A stretch of 38,760 nucleotides of DNA, from the NCBI GenBank assembly GCA_902805845.1, contig CADCUI010000033.1, positions 1 to 38,760 of the forward strand. The letters are read 5' to 3'. Of the stretch, positions 11,032 to 19,623 are shown in pieces. The notes under the pieces are model-generated. The model was not told the DNA's origin, searched no databases, and saw nothing but the letters and a program-made list of their open reading frames with translations. This DNA is from an uncultured Nocardioidaceae bacterium (GTDB taxonomy: Bacteria > Actinomycetota > Actinomycetes > Propionibacteriales > Nocardioidaceae). The stretch's first letter is position 1. Each line of letters starts with the position of its first letter. The position numbers were made by a program, and so were the translations under genes.

Positions 11032-11409
11032 ATGACTGTTGTGCTCGCCGAGGACGATGTCGACATTCGCGACCTCGTCCAGATCGTGCTGGAGGGGCTC
11101 GACCTCCAGGTGAAGGCCGTCGGCACGGGCGCCGAGGCTCTTCAGGCATGCCGTGACAGCGTCCCGCGGCTGCTGCTGCTCGACATCACGATGCCGGGGA
11201 TGAACGGCCTCGAGGTCTGCCGAGCGATCCGCGCCGACGACAACCTTCACGACCTCCCGGTCATCCTCATGACCGCGCGCGCGCAGGCCAGCGACGTGGC
11301 GGCCGGCATCGAGGCCGGCGCAGACACCTACATCATCAAGCCCTTCGGCCCGATCGAGCTGCGTGAGCACGTCGAGGCCATCCTCGCCCGGGACGCCTCC
11401 GCCTCCTGA
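11032..11409 (+). CDS. Receiver-only (CheY-like) response regulator
   Basis: A 125-residue stand-alone receiver domain. The acidic pair Asp8-Asp9, phospho-acceptor Asp51 in LLLLDITMPGMNGLE, the switch Thr81 in LMTAR and the conserved Lys103 in IIKPF are all present, so it should be phosphorylated normally. There is no DNA-binding or enzymatic output domain, so it must act through protein contacts or as a phosphate sink. ATG at 11032 is chosen because of the ribosome site GGGGAGAG and the conserved N-terminus VVLAEDD. It lies tail to tail with a histidine kinase gene, with a 46-bp palindrome between, making that kinase the likeliest partner. Confidence 0.9.
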   Translation: MTVVLAEDDVDIRDLVQIVLEGLDLQVKAVGTGAEALQACRDSVPRLLLLDITMPGMNGLEVCRAIRADDNLHDLPVILMTARAQASDVAAGIEAGADTYIIKPFGPIELREHVEAILARDASAS

Positions 11410-11419
11410 CCCGCCCAGC

Positions 11420-11465
11420 ATGTCTGCCCGACCCGCCCAACATGTTGGGCGGGTCGGGCAGACAT
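11420..11465. terminator. Perfect 46-bp palindrome, likely bidirectional terminator
   Basis: Bases 11420-11442 are the exact reverse complement of 11443-11465 with no mismatch; the centre is AACATGTT. With two mismatches the pairing extends to 11408-11477, where a second GACCCGCCCA-type arm pairs with TGGGCGGGTC. It sits between the ends of the convergent response regulator (11409) and kinase (11491) genes. A terminator for both directions is the simplest reading, although the length and perfection of the palindrome are unusual. Confidence 0.75.
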
Positions 11466-11490
11466 CGTGGGCGGGTCGGCGCGAGGGGGG

Positions 11491-13635
11491 TCAGGCGTCG
11501 CCCCTGGAGCCGTTGTCGGAGGAGTCAGGGTCGGTCTCGGGTCGCTCCCCCAGCAGGGGGAGCCGCACGATGAAGGTGCTGCCCCTGTCGAGCTCGGAGA
11601 CGAAGTCGATGCGCCCCTCGTGGCCGGCGACGATGGAGCTCGCGATCGGCAGGCCCAGACCCACGCCCTGGATCGCCTGGGCGTAGGCGTCGGCCCCGCG
11701 GAAGAAGCGGTCGAAGAGGTGCACCTGGTCCTCGGCGCTGATCCCCACGCCGGAGTCGGTCACGCTGAGGACCGCCTCGTCGCCGTCGGTGCTGAGCCGG
11801 ACGGTGACGAGCTCGCCGCCGTGGCTGAACTTCGCGGCGTTGGTCAGGAGATTGGTCGCGACGCGCTCGAGCTTGTCGGGGTCGCCGAACACCTTGACCG
11901 GCCCGTCCCCCAGCTCCTCGTCCAGCCGCAGCTGGTGGATCGCCAGCGACGGCTGGATGGCCTCCACCGCGGCGTGCACCGGCTCGCGCAGGTCGAGCGG
12001 CACCTTGTCGAAGCGGAAGTTGCCCACCTCCACCTGCGACATCGTCAGCATGTCCTCGATCAGCCCCATGAGCCGGCGCCCGTTGCGCTCGATCCGGCCG
12101 ACGATCTGGCGGTGCATGGTGGGCATCGTGCCGGTGTCGTCGGAGAGCAGCAGCTCGGCGTAGCCGACGATGCTGGTGATCGGGGTGCGCAGCTCGTGGC
12201 TGACCGAGGCCATGAAGTCGTTCTTCGTCTGGTCGACCTGGGCGAGCCGCTCGACGATCTGCTTCTCCTTCTGCAGCGCGGCCTCGACGAGCGACTCCTG
12301 CCGGCGGCGCTCGGTGACGTCCTCGGCCGCCGCGAGGTAGCCCACGGGGCGGCCGTCCTCGCCGAACCGTCGGCTCAACGTCAGCGAGACAGTCCGGACG
12401 TCCCCGTCACGGCGGAGCAGCTGCCAGTCCTCTGTCAGGTGTCCCTCGGAGCCGTCGAGCAGGGGACGGACCAGGGGGTCGAGCCGGTCGGCGTCGCCGG
12501 GCTCCCCCAGCGCGATCTCCAGCTGCCGGGGAGTCGAGTCCGAGGGTCGCAGCACCGCGGGCCGTGCGCCGGTCACCTCCTCGGCGGGGTAGCCGCTGAG
12601 CTGCTCCGCACCCACGTTGAAGAACTCGATGCACCCGCCGAGGTCGGTCCCGAGAATGACGTTGCCCGTGGTCGAGGCGAGGATGTTGGTGACGAGCGCG
12701 TGGCTGTGGCTCAGCTCGTCGGAGGTGGAGACCTGTTGGCTTCTGACGACGGACAGCGGCAGCACCACGAGTGCGGCGGCCACCAGGTGCGCCTGCAGCA
12801 GCAGCCCGATCAGCTCCGGCTGGTGACCGCTGTCCACCACCCCGGCGGCGAACGGGCCACGTCCGTCGGCGGTGAGCACGGAGACGAGCACTCCGTAGAC
12901 GGCAAGCTGGACGCTCATCACCGACGGCGGCAGCCGGACAGCGCCCCAGGCGAGGAAGGGGAACGCCAGGAAGGTGATCGGGATCTGCTCCCGGGGAAGG
13001 AAGACGACGAGGCTGATCGCCACGAGAGACGTCCACTGCAGCACCGACTCGAGGGCCCCGGCTCTTCTGGTGTGACGAGGCGGGAGCGCCATGCCCAGGG
13101 GCCCGAGGATCAGGATCGCCGCCGCGTGGCTGGCGAGGACCGACCACGCCGTGGGCACGAACTCCCCGCCGGTCAGGGCGGCGATCGTGGCGCCGGCGAC
13201 CAGACCGGCGACCAGGGCTCCGAGAAGAGCGGCCTGCGCCAGCCGGACGAGGTCGGCGAGCCCGGCAAGCGTGGGACGCGGCCGACCCCGGCGACTCAGC
13301 CACCAGATCACCGTGGCGGCCTCGCCGGCATTGGCCAGCCCGTACCCGAGGGACACGTCGAGGTCGCGGCCGCCGAGCAGGTTCGCCGCGGTGGTGACAG
13401 CGAGGACCCCGAGGACCACCCACGGTCGCCACCGGGGGAGCGCCACGCAGAGCGCCACGAGCGAGATCCCGGCGTTGGGCCAGAAGGCCGCCGCATGGCT
13501 GCCCGGCGGCGACAACGACAGCGCCGCCTGTCCCAGACCCACCTCGAGCGCCAGCAGGGCAGCGACGACCAGCGCCCGCGTCCGGACGTCCCAGGTCCGT
13601 CCGAGGGCGCTGCCCGAGGTCACCGCGCTGGTCAT
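11491..13635 (-). CDS. MASE1-PAS sensor histidine kinase
   Basis: A 714-residue membrane sensor kinase. The N-terminal ~285 residues hold about eight hydrophobic segments with the pattern of a MASE1 domain (for example FWPNAGISLVALCVALPRW). A PAS domain follows (about 315-440, NVILGTDLGGCIEFFNVG and LAAAEDVTERR). Next is a HisKA domain with His480 in SHELRTPITS, and a HATPase with N-box NLLTNAAKF (about 595-603), DSGVGI (about 627-632) and GVGLGLPIA. All catalytic motifs are intact. The ATG is preceded by GGGAGAAAGG. It is convergent with the receiver-only regulator and starts 192 bases from clpB on the other strand. The ligand is unknown; MASE1 is an integral-membrane sensory domain in kinases and cyclic-di-GMP enzymes. 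Confidence 0.9.
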   Translation of the reverse strand: MTSAVTSGSALGRTWDVRTRALVVAALLALEVGLGQAALSLSPPGSHAAAFWPNAGISLVALCVALPRWRPWVVLGVLAVTTAANLLGGRDLDVSLGYGLANAGEAATVIWWLSRRGRPRPTLAGLADLVRLAQAALLGALVAGLVAGATIAALTGGEFVPTAWSVLASHAAAILILGPLGMALPPRHTRRAGALESVLQWTSLVAISLVVFLPREQIPITFLAFPFLAWGAVRLPPSVMSVQLAVYGVLVSVLTADGRGPFAAGVVDSGHQPELIGLLLQAHLVAAALVVLPLSVVRSQQVSTSDELSHSHALVTNILASTTGNVILGTDLGGCIEFFNVGAEQLSGYPAEEVTGARPAVLRPSDSTPRQLEIALGEPGDADRLDPLVRPLLDGSEGHLTEDWQLLRRDGDVRTVSLTLSRRFGEDGRPVGYLAAAEDVTERRRQESLVEAALQKEKQIVERLAQVDQTKNDFMASVSHELRTPITSIVGYAELLLSDDTGTMPTMHRQIVGRIERNGRRLMGLIEDMLTMSQVEVGNFRFDKVPLDLREPVHAAVEAIQPSLAIHQLRLDEELGDGPVKVFGDPDKLERVATNLLTNAAKFSHGGELVTVRLSTDGDEAVLSVTDSGVGISAEDQVHLFDRFFRGADAYAQAIQGVGLGLPIASSIVAGHEGRIDFVSELDRGSTFIVRLPLLGERPETDPDSSDNGSRGDA

Positions 13636-13726
13636 CGAAGCCTTTCTCCCGAGGTCAACGGCCGAGGAGGCCGCGCGTCACGCTACTCAACCCTGGTTTG
13701 GAGGAGGACACATGGAAAATGGCAGA

Positions 13727-13747
13727 GTTGAGCGGAACAGGCTCAAG
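13727..13747 (+). promoter_or_regulatory. HAIR operator (HspR binding site) upstream of clpB
   Basis: GTTGAGC-GGAACAG-GCTCAAG has 7-bp arms and a 7-bp spacer and matches the HspR consensus CTTGAGT-N7-ACTCAAG at most positions. It is 80 bases before the clpB start. Unpaired half-sites ACTCAAC (13685-13691) and GTTGAGT (13757-13763) flank it and might strengthen binding. clpB is a known HspR target in actinobacteria. Confidence 0.85.
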
Positions 13748-13827
13748 TTTGCCGATGTTGAGTCAGATGCAGGTCACAGGCAGCACGCAACCACGCTCGG
13801 ACAGGAAAAGGGGAGGGTCCTCCGGTC

Positions 13828-16410
13828 ATGGAGATCTCGAAGTTCACGACACGCACGCAGGAGGCGATCGCCGCCGCCATCCAGTCCGCCACGGGGGCGG
13901 GCAACAGCCAGCTCGACGCGGTCCACCTGCTCGCCGCGCTCCTCTCCCAGAAGGAGACGCTCGTTCGGCCCCTGCTCGAGGCGGCCGGCGTGGCGCCCGA
14001 GGAGGTGTCGGCGGCCGCGCAGGCAGAGCTGCAGCGGTTGCCCTCGGCGTCCGGCTCGACGGTCTCGGCGCCGTCGTACTCCCGGGCCGCGATCCAGGTG
14101 CTGACCGAGTCGCAGAACGTCGCCGCGGAGATGAAGGACGAGTTCACCTCCGGCGAGCACCTGCTCATCGCGATGGCCGAGGTGGAGTCCCCGGTCAAGC
14201 GGCTCCTCGTGCAGGCCAAGGCGAGCGCGGAGGCGCTCCGCGGTGCGCTTCCGCAGGTACGCCGGACGCGGATCACCAGCCAGAACCCCGAGGCGACCTT
14301 CGAGGCGTTGGAGAAGTACGCGGTCGACCTCACCGCCCGTGCGGACGAGGGCAAGGTCGACCCGGTCATCGGCCGCGACAACGAGATCCGTCGGGTCATC
14401 CAGGTCCTGTCGCGGCGCACCAAGAACAACCCGGTCCTCATCGGGGAGCCCGGCGTCGGCAAGACCGCCGTCGTGGAGGGGCTCGCCCAGCGCATCGTGA
14501 GCGGGGACGTCCCCGACTCCCTCAAGGGCCGCCGGCTGCTGAGCCTCGACCTGGCCGCGATGGTGGCCGGGGCGAAGTACCGCGGTGAGTTCGAGGAGCG
14601 GCTCAAGGCGGTCCTCAACGAGATCAAGGAGTCCGAGGGCCAGGTCATCACGTTCATCGACGAGCTCCACACGGTCGTCGGTGCGGGTGCCGGCGGGGAC
14701 TCCTCGATGGACGCCGGCAACATGCTCAAGCCGATGCTGGCGCGCGGCGAGCTGCGGATGATCGGTGCGACGACGCTCGACGAGTACCGCGAGCGGATCG
14801 AGAAGGACCCCGCGCTCGAGCGCCGCTTCCAGCAGGTGTTCGTCGGCGAGCCGTCGGTCGAGGACACGATCGCGATCCTGCGCGGGCTGCAGGAGAAGTA
14901 CGAGGCCCACCACGGCGTCAAGATCACCGACGCGGCGCTGGTCTCGGCCGCGATGCTCTCCGACCGCTACATCACCGGCCGCAAGCTGCCCGACAAGGCG
15001 ATCGACCTCGTGGACGAGGCGGCTTCCCGGCTGCGCATGGAGATCGAGTCCTCGCCCGTGGAGGTCGACCAGCTCCGCCGGGCCGTGGACCGGATCAAGA
15101 TGGAGGAGCTGGCGCTGCAGCGCGAGACCGACGAGGCGTCGATCGACCGCCTCGAGCGGCTCCGGGCCGACCTCGCCGACCGGCAGGAGGAGCTGCGGGT
15201 GCTCGAGGCGCGCTGGGAGAAGGAGAAGGCGGGCCTCGAGGGTGCCGGCGAGCTGCGCAAGCAGATCGACCAGCTGCGCGTGGAGGCCGAGCGCCACCAG
15301 CGCGAGGGCGACCTCGGCAAGGCGAGCGAGATCCTCTACGGCCGCATCCCCGAGCTCGAGAAGCAGATCGCGGCGGCGGAGTCCGCCGAGGTGGTCGAGG
15401 ACCCGATGGTGCGCGAGGAGGTCGGCCCCGAGGAGGTCGCCGAGGTCGTCGAGGCCTGGACCGGCATCCCGACCGGCCGGCTGCTCGAGGGCGAGACCGC
15501 GAAGCTGCTGCACATGGAGGACGTCCTCGGCGCCCGGCTGATCGGACAGCGTCCTGCGGTCACCGCGGTGTCGGACGCCGTACGCCGCTCGCGCGCCGGG
15601 ATCTCCGACCCCGACCGGCCCACCGGGTCCTTCCTCTTCCTCGGCCCGACCGGTGTCGGCAAGACCGAGCTGGCCAAGGCGCTGGCGGACTTCCTGTTCG
15701 ACGACGAGCGGGCCACCGTCCGGATCGACATGAGCGAGTACTCCGAGAAGCACTCGGTCGCACGGCTGGTCGGCGCTCCTCCGGGCTACGTCGGCTACGA
15801 GGAGGGCGGCCAGCTGACCGAAGCGGTCCGGCGGCGTCCCTACTCGGTGGTGCTCCTCGACGAGGTCGAGAAGGCGCATTCCGAGGTCTTCGACATCCTG
15901 CTGCAGGTGCTCGACGACGGGCGGCTCACCGACGGCCAGGGACGCACCGTGGACTTCCGCAACGTGGTGCTGATCATGACCTCGAACCTGGGCTCGAACT
16001 TCCTGGTCGACCCGATCCTCGACGAGGAGAAGAAGCGCGACTCGGTGATGTCGGTGGTCCGGCAGCACTTCAAGCCTGAGTTCCTCAACCGGCTCGACGA
16101 GATCGTGCTGTTCGACGCCCTCACCCAGGACGAGCTCGCCCACATCGTCGAGCTGCAGGTCGCGTCGCTGGCGAAGCGGCTGGCGGTACGCCGGATCGGG
16201 CTGGAGGTCACCGACGCGGCGAAGGACTGGCTCGCCCGCACCGGCTACGACCCGGCGTACGGCGCCCGGCCGTTGCGGCGACTGGTGCAGAGCGCCATCG
16301 GCGACGAGCTGGCGCGGCTGCTGCTGTCCGGCACGGTGCTCGACGGCTCGTCCGTGCGCGTCGACCTCGACGACCCGGCGGGCTCGCTGGTGCTGACGCC
16401 GCTGGGCTGA
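13828..16410 (+). CDS. clpB: ATP-dependent disaggregase ClpB
   Basis: Hexameric AAA+ chaperone that pulls apart protein aggregates together with DnaK. The 860-residue protein has the N domain with two Clp repeats (about 1-150), then AAA-1 with Walker A GEPGVGKT (about 206-213) and [20 protein letters not shown]. The coiled-coil M domain (about 405-525) is present, which separates it from ClpC or ClpA. AAA-2 follows with [19 protein letters not shown] (about 606-624) and [12 protein letters not shown] near the end. ATG start with ribosome site GGGAGGG at 13811-13817. It is monocistronic and under a HAIR operator, so it is probably induced with the dnaK operon 3 kb away. Confidence 0.97.
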   Translation: MEISKFTTRTQEAIAAAIQSATGAGNSQLDAVHLLAALLSQKETLVRPLLEAAGVAPEEVSAAAQAELQRLPSASGSTVSAPSYSRAAIQVLTESQNVAAEMKDEFTSGEHLLIAMAEVESPVKRLLVQAKASAEALRGALPQVRRTRITSQNPEATFEALEKYAVDLTARADEGKVDPVIGRDNEIRRVIQVLSRRTKNNPVLIGEPGVGKTAVVEGLAQRIVSGDVPDSLKGRRLLSLDLAAMVAGAKYRGEFEERLKAVLNEIKESEGQVITFIDELHTVVGAGAGGDSSMDAGNMLKPMLARGELRMIGATTLDEYRERIEKDPALERRFQQVFVGEPSVEDTIAILRGLQEKYEAHHGVKITDAALVSAAMLSDRYITGRKLPDKAIDLVDEAASRLRMEIESSPVEVDQLRRAVDRIKMEELALQRETDEASIDRLERLRADLADRQEELRVLEARWEKEKAGLEGAGELRKQIDQLRVEAERHQREGDLGKASEILYGRIPELEKQIAAAESAEVVEDPMVREEVGPEEVAEVVEAWTGIPTGRLLEGETAKLLHMEDVLGARLIGQRPAVTAVSDAVRRSRAGISDPDRPTGSFLFLGPTGVGKTELAKALADFLFDDERATVRIDMSEYSEKHSVARLVGAPPGYVGYEEGGQLTEAVRRRPYSVVLLDEVEKAHSEVFDILLQVLDDGRLTDGQGRTVDFRNVVLIMTSNLGSNFLVDPILDEEKKRDSVMSVVRQHFKPEFLNRLDEIVLFDALTQDELAHIVELQVASLAKRLAVRRIGLEVTDAAKDWLARTGYDPAYGARPLRRLVQSAIGDELARLLLSGTVLDGSSVRVDLDDPAGSLVLTPLG

Positions 16411-16446
16411 CCGTGCTGGCTGACCGTGCTGGCCTGACCGTGCTGG
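16407..16446 (+). repeat. Three tandem copies of a 13-bp unit at the clpB stop codon
   Basis: CTGACCGTGCTGG occurs at 16407-16419, 16420-16432 and 16434-16446. The TGA in the first copy is the clpB stop. The array fills most of the gap to the next gene and is probably a slippage product without coding role. Confidence 0.8.
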
Positions 16447-16461
16447 GCTGGCCCTGCGTGG

Positions 16462-16467
16462 TGCAAT
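16462..16467 (+). promoter_or_regulatory. Candidate -10 box (TGCAAT) of the duplicated membrane protein gene
   Basis: TGCAAT matches four of six TATAAT positions and ends 7 bases before the ATG at 16475. No ribosome site is visible, so this supports 16475 rather than 16466 as start. Confidence 0.35.
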
Positions 16468-16474
16468 GGACCGC

Positions 16475-17803
16475 ATGAGCTCGCCCGGACCGACGCGCCA
16501 AGGCGCCCCGCCGCCACGGCCGCGTCAGGTGACCCTGGCGGTCGTCATGTCGATCGTCTTCAGCATCGTGCTGGTGGTCAGCCTCTTCGACACGCTGGCC
16601 CGGCTGCGCACCCCCGCGACCCGCGCCTCCGTCGACGAGGTGCTGGCCTCGCCGCCGTCGAGCGAGCTCGGCCTCGAGACCGCGCAGGTGATCGACGTGC
16701 TGCGCGCCATGGCGTTCGCCAGTGGCGCGCTCGCCGCGATGGCCGTGGTGTTCGCGATCTTCATCCTGCAGCGGCACCGTGCCGCCCGGATCGGCTTCAC
16801 GGTCACCGCCGGGCTGATGCTCCTCACCGTCCCCGCAGCCGGGCTGTTCCCCGTCTTCCTGACGCTGGCCGCGATCCCGCTGTGGTCGCGGCCCGCGCGG
16901 GACTGGTACGCGGGTCGCAGCCCGGCTCCCGCAGCCGTCCCCGTACCCCTGCTGAGCGAGGGACCCCACGGTGGCCAGGGCGATCCCTACCCGGGCCCCG
17001 GGCCGCAGCAGCCGGATCCCGGCCGCGAGCCGCTCTACGGCCCGCCCGGACAGCTGCAGCCCGGACAGCTGCAGCCCGGTCAGGCGCAGCCCGGACAGCT
17101 CCAGCCTGGTCAGGCGCCCGGTCAGCCGCAGTCAGGGCCGCCGCCCTACGGCCGTCCCTACGGGGAGCCGGGAGCCGCGCCGCGGGCACCCGACCAGCCC
17201 GGCCCCGACCAGCCTCACGGCTACCAGCCCGGCTACGCCCAGCCGGCCTACGGGTCGACCCCCGTGCATGCGCCCCGGGACCCGGGCAAGCGTCCGGTGA
17301 CGGTGACCGTCGCGTCGGTGATCACCTGGGTCGGCGCCGGGCTCACGGCGGCGTTGATGCTGCTCTTCCTGCTGGTGCTCGCGGTCAGCAGCGACGCCTT
17401 CGTGGAGGAGTTCGAGAACGCGTCCCGCAACACCGAGGTCACCTTCAGCGCCGACCAGGCCATGGCACTCGGGTGGACCGTCGGGGTGGTTGTCCTCGTC
17501 TGGTCGATCACCGCCATCGTCCTCGCGGTGCTGGCGTTCCGGCGCAGCAACGCCGCGCGCATCGCCCTCGTGGTGTCCGCGGCGATGACCGCCCTCCTCA
17601 GCCTGCTCGCGATCATGAGCGTGATCTCGATCGTCACGCTCCTCATGGCCGGTGCCACGCTGGTCCTGCTCTTCACCGGCGGCGCCAACGAGTGGTACTC
17701 CCGCCGGGGCGGCCCCTCCGGCGGGGCGCCGTACGCCGGGCACGGCGACCCGTGGGTGCAGCAGCCGGCCACGACGCCGGGCGAGCGTCCCAAGCCCTGG
17801 TGA
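16475..17803 (+). CDS. Internally duplicated polytopic membrane protein with Pro/Gln/Gly-rich linker
   Basis: A 442-residue protein of unknown function. An N-terminal module (about 18-150) has four hydrophobic segments and ends in WSRPARDWYAGR. A long Pro/Gln/Gly/Tyr-rich linker (about 150-268) contains PGQLQ repeats. A C-terminal module (about 269-415) again has four segments and ends in GANEWYSRR. The two modules look homologous: QRHRAARIGFTVTAGLMLL in the first lines up with RRSNAARIALVVSAAMTALL in the second, and both end in a WY-R pattern. An ATG at 16466 is an alternative start. It is convergent with the aminotransferase gene with only 7 bases between. Probably a cell-envelope protein; no enzyme motif is visible. 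Confidence 0.8.
   Translation: MSSPGPTRQGAPPPRPRQVTLAVVMSIVFSIVLVVSLFDTLARLRTPATRASVDEVLASPPSSELGLETAQVIDVLRAMAFASGALAAMAVVFAIFILQRHRAARIGFTVTAGLMLLTVPAAGLFPVFLTLAAIPLWSRPARDWYAGRSPAPAAVPVPLLSEGPHGGQGDPYPGPGPQQPDPGREPLYGPPGQLQPGQLQPGQAQPGQLQPGQAPGQPQSGPPPYGRPYGEPGAAPRAPDQPGPDQPHGYQPGYAQPAYGSTPVHAPRDPGKRPVTVTVASVITWVGAGLTAALMLLFLLVLAVSSDAFVEEFENASRNTEVTFSADQAMALGWTVGVVVLVWSITAIVLAVLAFRRSNAARIALVVSAAMTALLSLLAIMSVISIVTLLMAGATLVLLFTGGANEWYSRRGGPSGGAPYAGHGDPWVQQPATTPGERPKPW
17045..17119 (+). repeat. Five 15-bp coding repeats for PGQLQ-like pentapeptides
   Basis: Units such as CCCGGACAGCTGCAG at 17045-17059 and 17060-17074 are followed by three diverged copies through 17119. They encode PGQLQ, PGQLQ, PGQAQ, PGQLQ and PGQAP in the linker of the membrane protein. 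Copy number is likely to vary between strains. Confidence 0.85.
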
Positions 17804-17810
17804 GACGGGC

Positions 17811-18983
17811 TCAGGCGGTGAGGTCGGCGTTCGACAGCTGGTCCAGCGCCCGCTCCAGCACCGAGGTCTCCTTGCAGAACGCCCACCGAACCAGGTGGCG
17901 GCCGGCGTCGGCGTCGTCGTAGAACGGCTGCGTCGGGATCGCCACCACGCCCGCTCGGCCCGGCAGCGCCTCGCAGAAGCTCATCGCGTCCGGCCAGCCG
18001 AGCGTGGAGACGTTGCTGAGGGTGAAGTAGGTGCCCTCCGGCCGGACCGGGTCGAGACCCAGCTTGCCGAGCCCGTCGCAGAGCAGGTCGCGCTTGCTCT
18101 GCAGGCCGGCCGCCAGCTCCTCGACGTACGCCGTCTCGTGGTCGAGCGCGTGGGCCACGGCCGGCTGCAGGGGGGCGGCGTTGGTGAAGGTCAGCCACTG
18201 CTTGGCCGACAGCACCGGGGCCACCAGCTCCGCCGGCCCGGTCACCCACCCGACCTTCCAGCCCGTGAAGGAGAAGCTCTTGCCGGCGCTCGAGATCGAC
18301 AGCGTCCGCTCGGCCATGCCCGGGAGGGTGGCCAGCGGCACGTGCCGACGTCCGTCGTAGACCAGGTGCTCGTAGACCTCGTCGACCACGACCACCACGT
18401 CGTGCCGCACCGCCACCTCGGCGATCGCTGCACGCTCGGTGGCGTCGAGGACGGCGCCGGTGGGGTTGTGCGGGGTGTTGACCAGCAGCAGCTTGGTGCG
18501 GTCGCCGACCGTCGCCCGCAGGGCGTCGACGTCGAGCCGGAACTCCTCGCCCACGCGGCGCATCCCGACCGGCCGGCGCACCGCCGCGGCCATCTCGATG
18601 GTGGCGAGGTAGGAGTCGTAGTAGGGCTCGGTCACGGCCACCTCGTCGCCGGGGTCGACGAGCCCGAGGACCGCGGCGGCGATCGCCTCGGTGGCGCCGG
18701 CGGTGACCACGACCTGGTCCGCCGGGTCGAGGTCGATGCCGTAGCACCGGCGCTGGTGGCGCGCCACGGCCTCCCGCAGCTCGGGGACGCCCGGTCCGGG
18801 CGCGTACTGGTTGCGCCCGCCCCGCAGGGCAGCCACCGCCGCCTCGATCACCGACGGTGGACCGTCCTGGTCAGGAAACCCCTGGCCCAGGTTGATCGCC
18901 CCGGTGCGGGCAGCGAGCGCGGACATCGTCGTGAAGATCGTCGGGGGCACACGGTGCAGTCGCCTGGCGAGCCGGTCGGCCAT
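17811..18983 (-). CDS. Class I/II PLP-dependent aminotransferase (probable succinyldiaminopimelate or methionine aminotransferase)
   Basis: Fold-type I aminotransferase of 390 residues. The PLP Schiff-base lysine is Lys235 in SSAGKSFSFTGWKVGW; Asn173 in NTPHNPTG and Asp201/Tyr204 in VDEVYEHLVYDG complete the cofactor site. The N-terminal motif INLGQGFPDQDGP is shared with kynurenine-pyruvate or methionine aminotransferases and with the actinobacterial enzyme annotated DapC (Rv0858c type), which transfers an amino group in lysine and peptidoglycan precursor synthesis. Sequence alone does not separate these substrates, so I leave the symbol blank. ATG start with a TAACGT box 6 bases upstream, divergent from pyrE with overlapping promoters. 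Confidence 0.88.
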   Translation of the reverse strand: MADRLARRLHRVPPTIFTTMSALAARTGAINLGQGFPDQDGPPSVIEAAVAALRGGRNQYAPGPGVPELREAVARHQRRCYGIDLDPADQVVVTAGATEAIAAAVLGLVDPGDEVAVTEPYYDSYLATIEMAAAVRRPVGMRRVGEEFRLDVDALRATVGDRTKLLLVNTPHNPTGAVLDATERAAIAEVAVRHDVVVVVDEVYEHLVYDGRRHVPLATLPGMAERTLSISSAGKSFSFTGWKVGWVTGPAELVAPVLSAKQWLTFTNAAPLQPAVAHALDHETAYVEELAAGLQSKRDLLCDGLGKLGLDPVRPEGTYFTLSNVSTLGWPDAMSFCEALPGRAGVVAIPTQPFYDDADAGRHLVRWAFCKETSVLERALDQLSNADLTA

Positions 18984-18989
18984 GCGGCG

Positions 18990-18995
18990 ACGTTA
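18990..18995 (-). promoter_or_regulatory. Candidate leaderless -10 box (TAACGT) of the aminotransferase gene
   Basis: Read on the minus strand, TAACGT ends 6 bases before the ATG, the usual distance for a leaderless actinobacterial transcript. It is only 10 bp from the oppositely oriented pyrE box. Confidence 0.55.
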
Positions 18996-19005
18996 CCTGG
19001 CTCAG

Positions 19006-19011
19006 TAGGGT
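19006..19011 (+). promoter_or_regulatory. Candidate leaderless -10 box (TAGGGT) of pyrE
   Basis: TAGGGT ends 7 bases before the GTG at 19019, with no ribosome site between. The whole divergent intergenic region is 35 bp, so the two promoters must overlap. Confidence 0.6.
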
Positions 19012-19018
19012 CGCCTCC

Positions 19019-19588
19019 GTGACCGACGAGCAGATCCGTCCAGGCGACGAGGACCACGAGCGGCTCGTCGAGCAGATCAGGGACAAGGCCGTCGTCCGCG
19101 GTCGGGTGACGCTTTCCTCAGGGAAGGAGGCCGACTACTACGTCGACATGCGCCGCATCACGCTCGACGGCGTCGCGGCCCCCCTGGTCGGCCGGGTCAT
19201 GCTGCGGCTCACCGGGGACCTGGGGTACGACGCGGTCGGCGGCCTCACCCTGGGCGCCGACCCGGTCGCGACCGCCATGCTTCACGCGGCCGCCGCGCGA
19301 GGCCGGGCGCTCGACGCCTTCGTGGTCCGCAAGGAGGGCAAGGCCCACGGTCTCCAGCGGCGCATCGAGGGAGCGCCGGTGGCCGGGCGCCGGGTGCTCG
19401 CCGTCGAGGACACCTCGACCACGGGTGGCTCGGCGCTGACCGCCGTGGAGGCGCTGCGCGAGGCGGGCGCCGAGGTCGTGGCGGTGGCAGTGGTCGTGGA
19501 CCGCGACACCGGGGCGGCGCAGCGCGTCGAGGAGGCCGGGCTTCCCTACCTGTACGCCGTCGGCAAGGCCGAGCTCGGGCTCGACTGA
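19019..19588 (+). CDS. pyrE: Orotate phosphoribosyltransferase PyrE
   Basis: Joins orotate to PRPP to give orotidine monophosphate in pyrimidine synthesis. The 189-residue protein has the family layout: KAVVRGRVTLSSGKEADYYVDMR near the N-terminus (about 23-45), GGLTLGADPVA for substrate, FVVRKEGKAHG with the catalytic-loop lysines, and the PRPP motif VLAVEDTSTTGGSAL (about 127-141). The length fits short bacterial PyrE. GTG start preceded by a TAGGGT box. It stands alone, away from other pyr genes, and is convergent with the DedA gene. Confidence 0.93.
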   Translation: MTDEQIRPGDEDHERLVEQIRDKAVVRGRVTLSSGKEADYYVDMRRITLDGVAAPLVGRVMLRLTGDLGYDAVGGLTLGADPVATAMLHAAAARGRALDAFVVRKEGKAHGLQRRIEGAPVAGRRVLAVEDTSTTGGSALTAVEALREAGAEVVAVAVVVDRDTGAAQRVEEAGLPYLYAVGKAELGLD

Positions 19589-19623
19589 GCGTAGGGCTCT
19601 CAGGTGAGGTCGTCGGTGACCTG

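Noticed and set aside
11467-13731. 754-codon plus-strand frame opposite the histidine kinase
   Set aside because: Antisense to a complete kinase with all catalytic motifs; no domain in the plus-strand product.
13774-16476. 900-codon minus-strand frame opposite clpB
   Set aside because: Shadow of clpB; no recognisable motif and low-complexity composition.
19589-19623. Possible bidirectional terminator between pyrE and the DedA gene (AGGTC/GACCT)
   Set aside because: Only a 5-bp stem; too weak to list as a feature.
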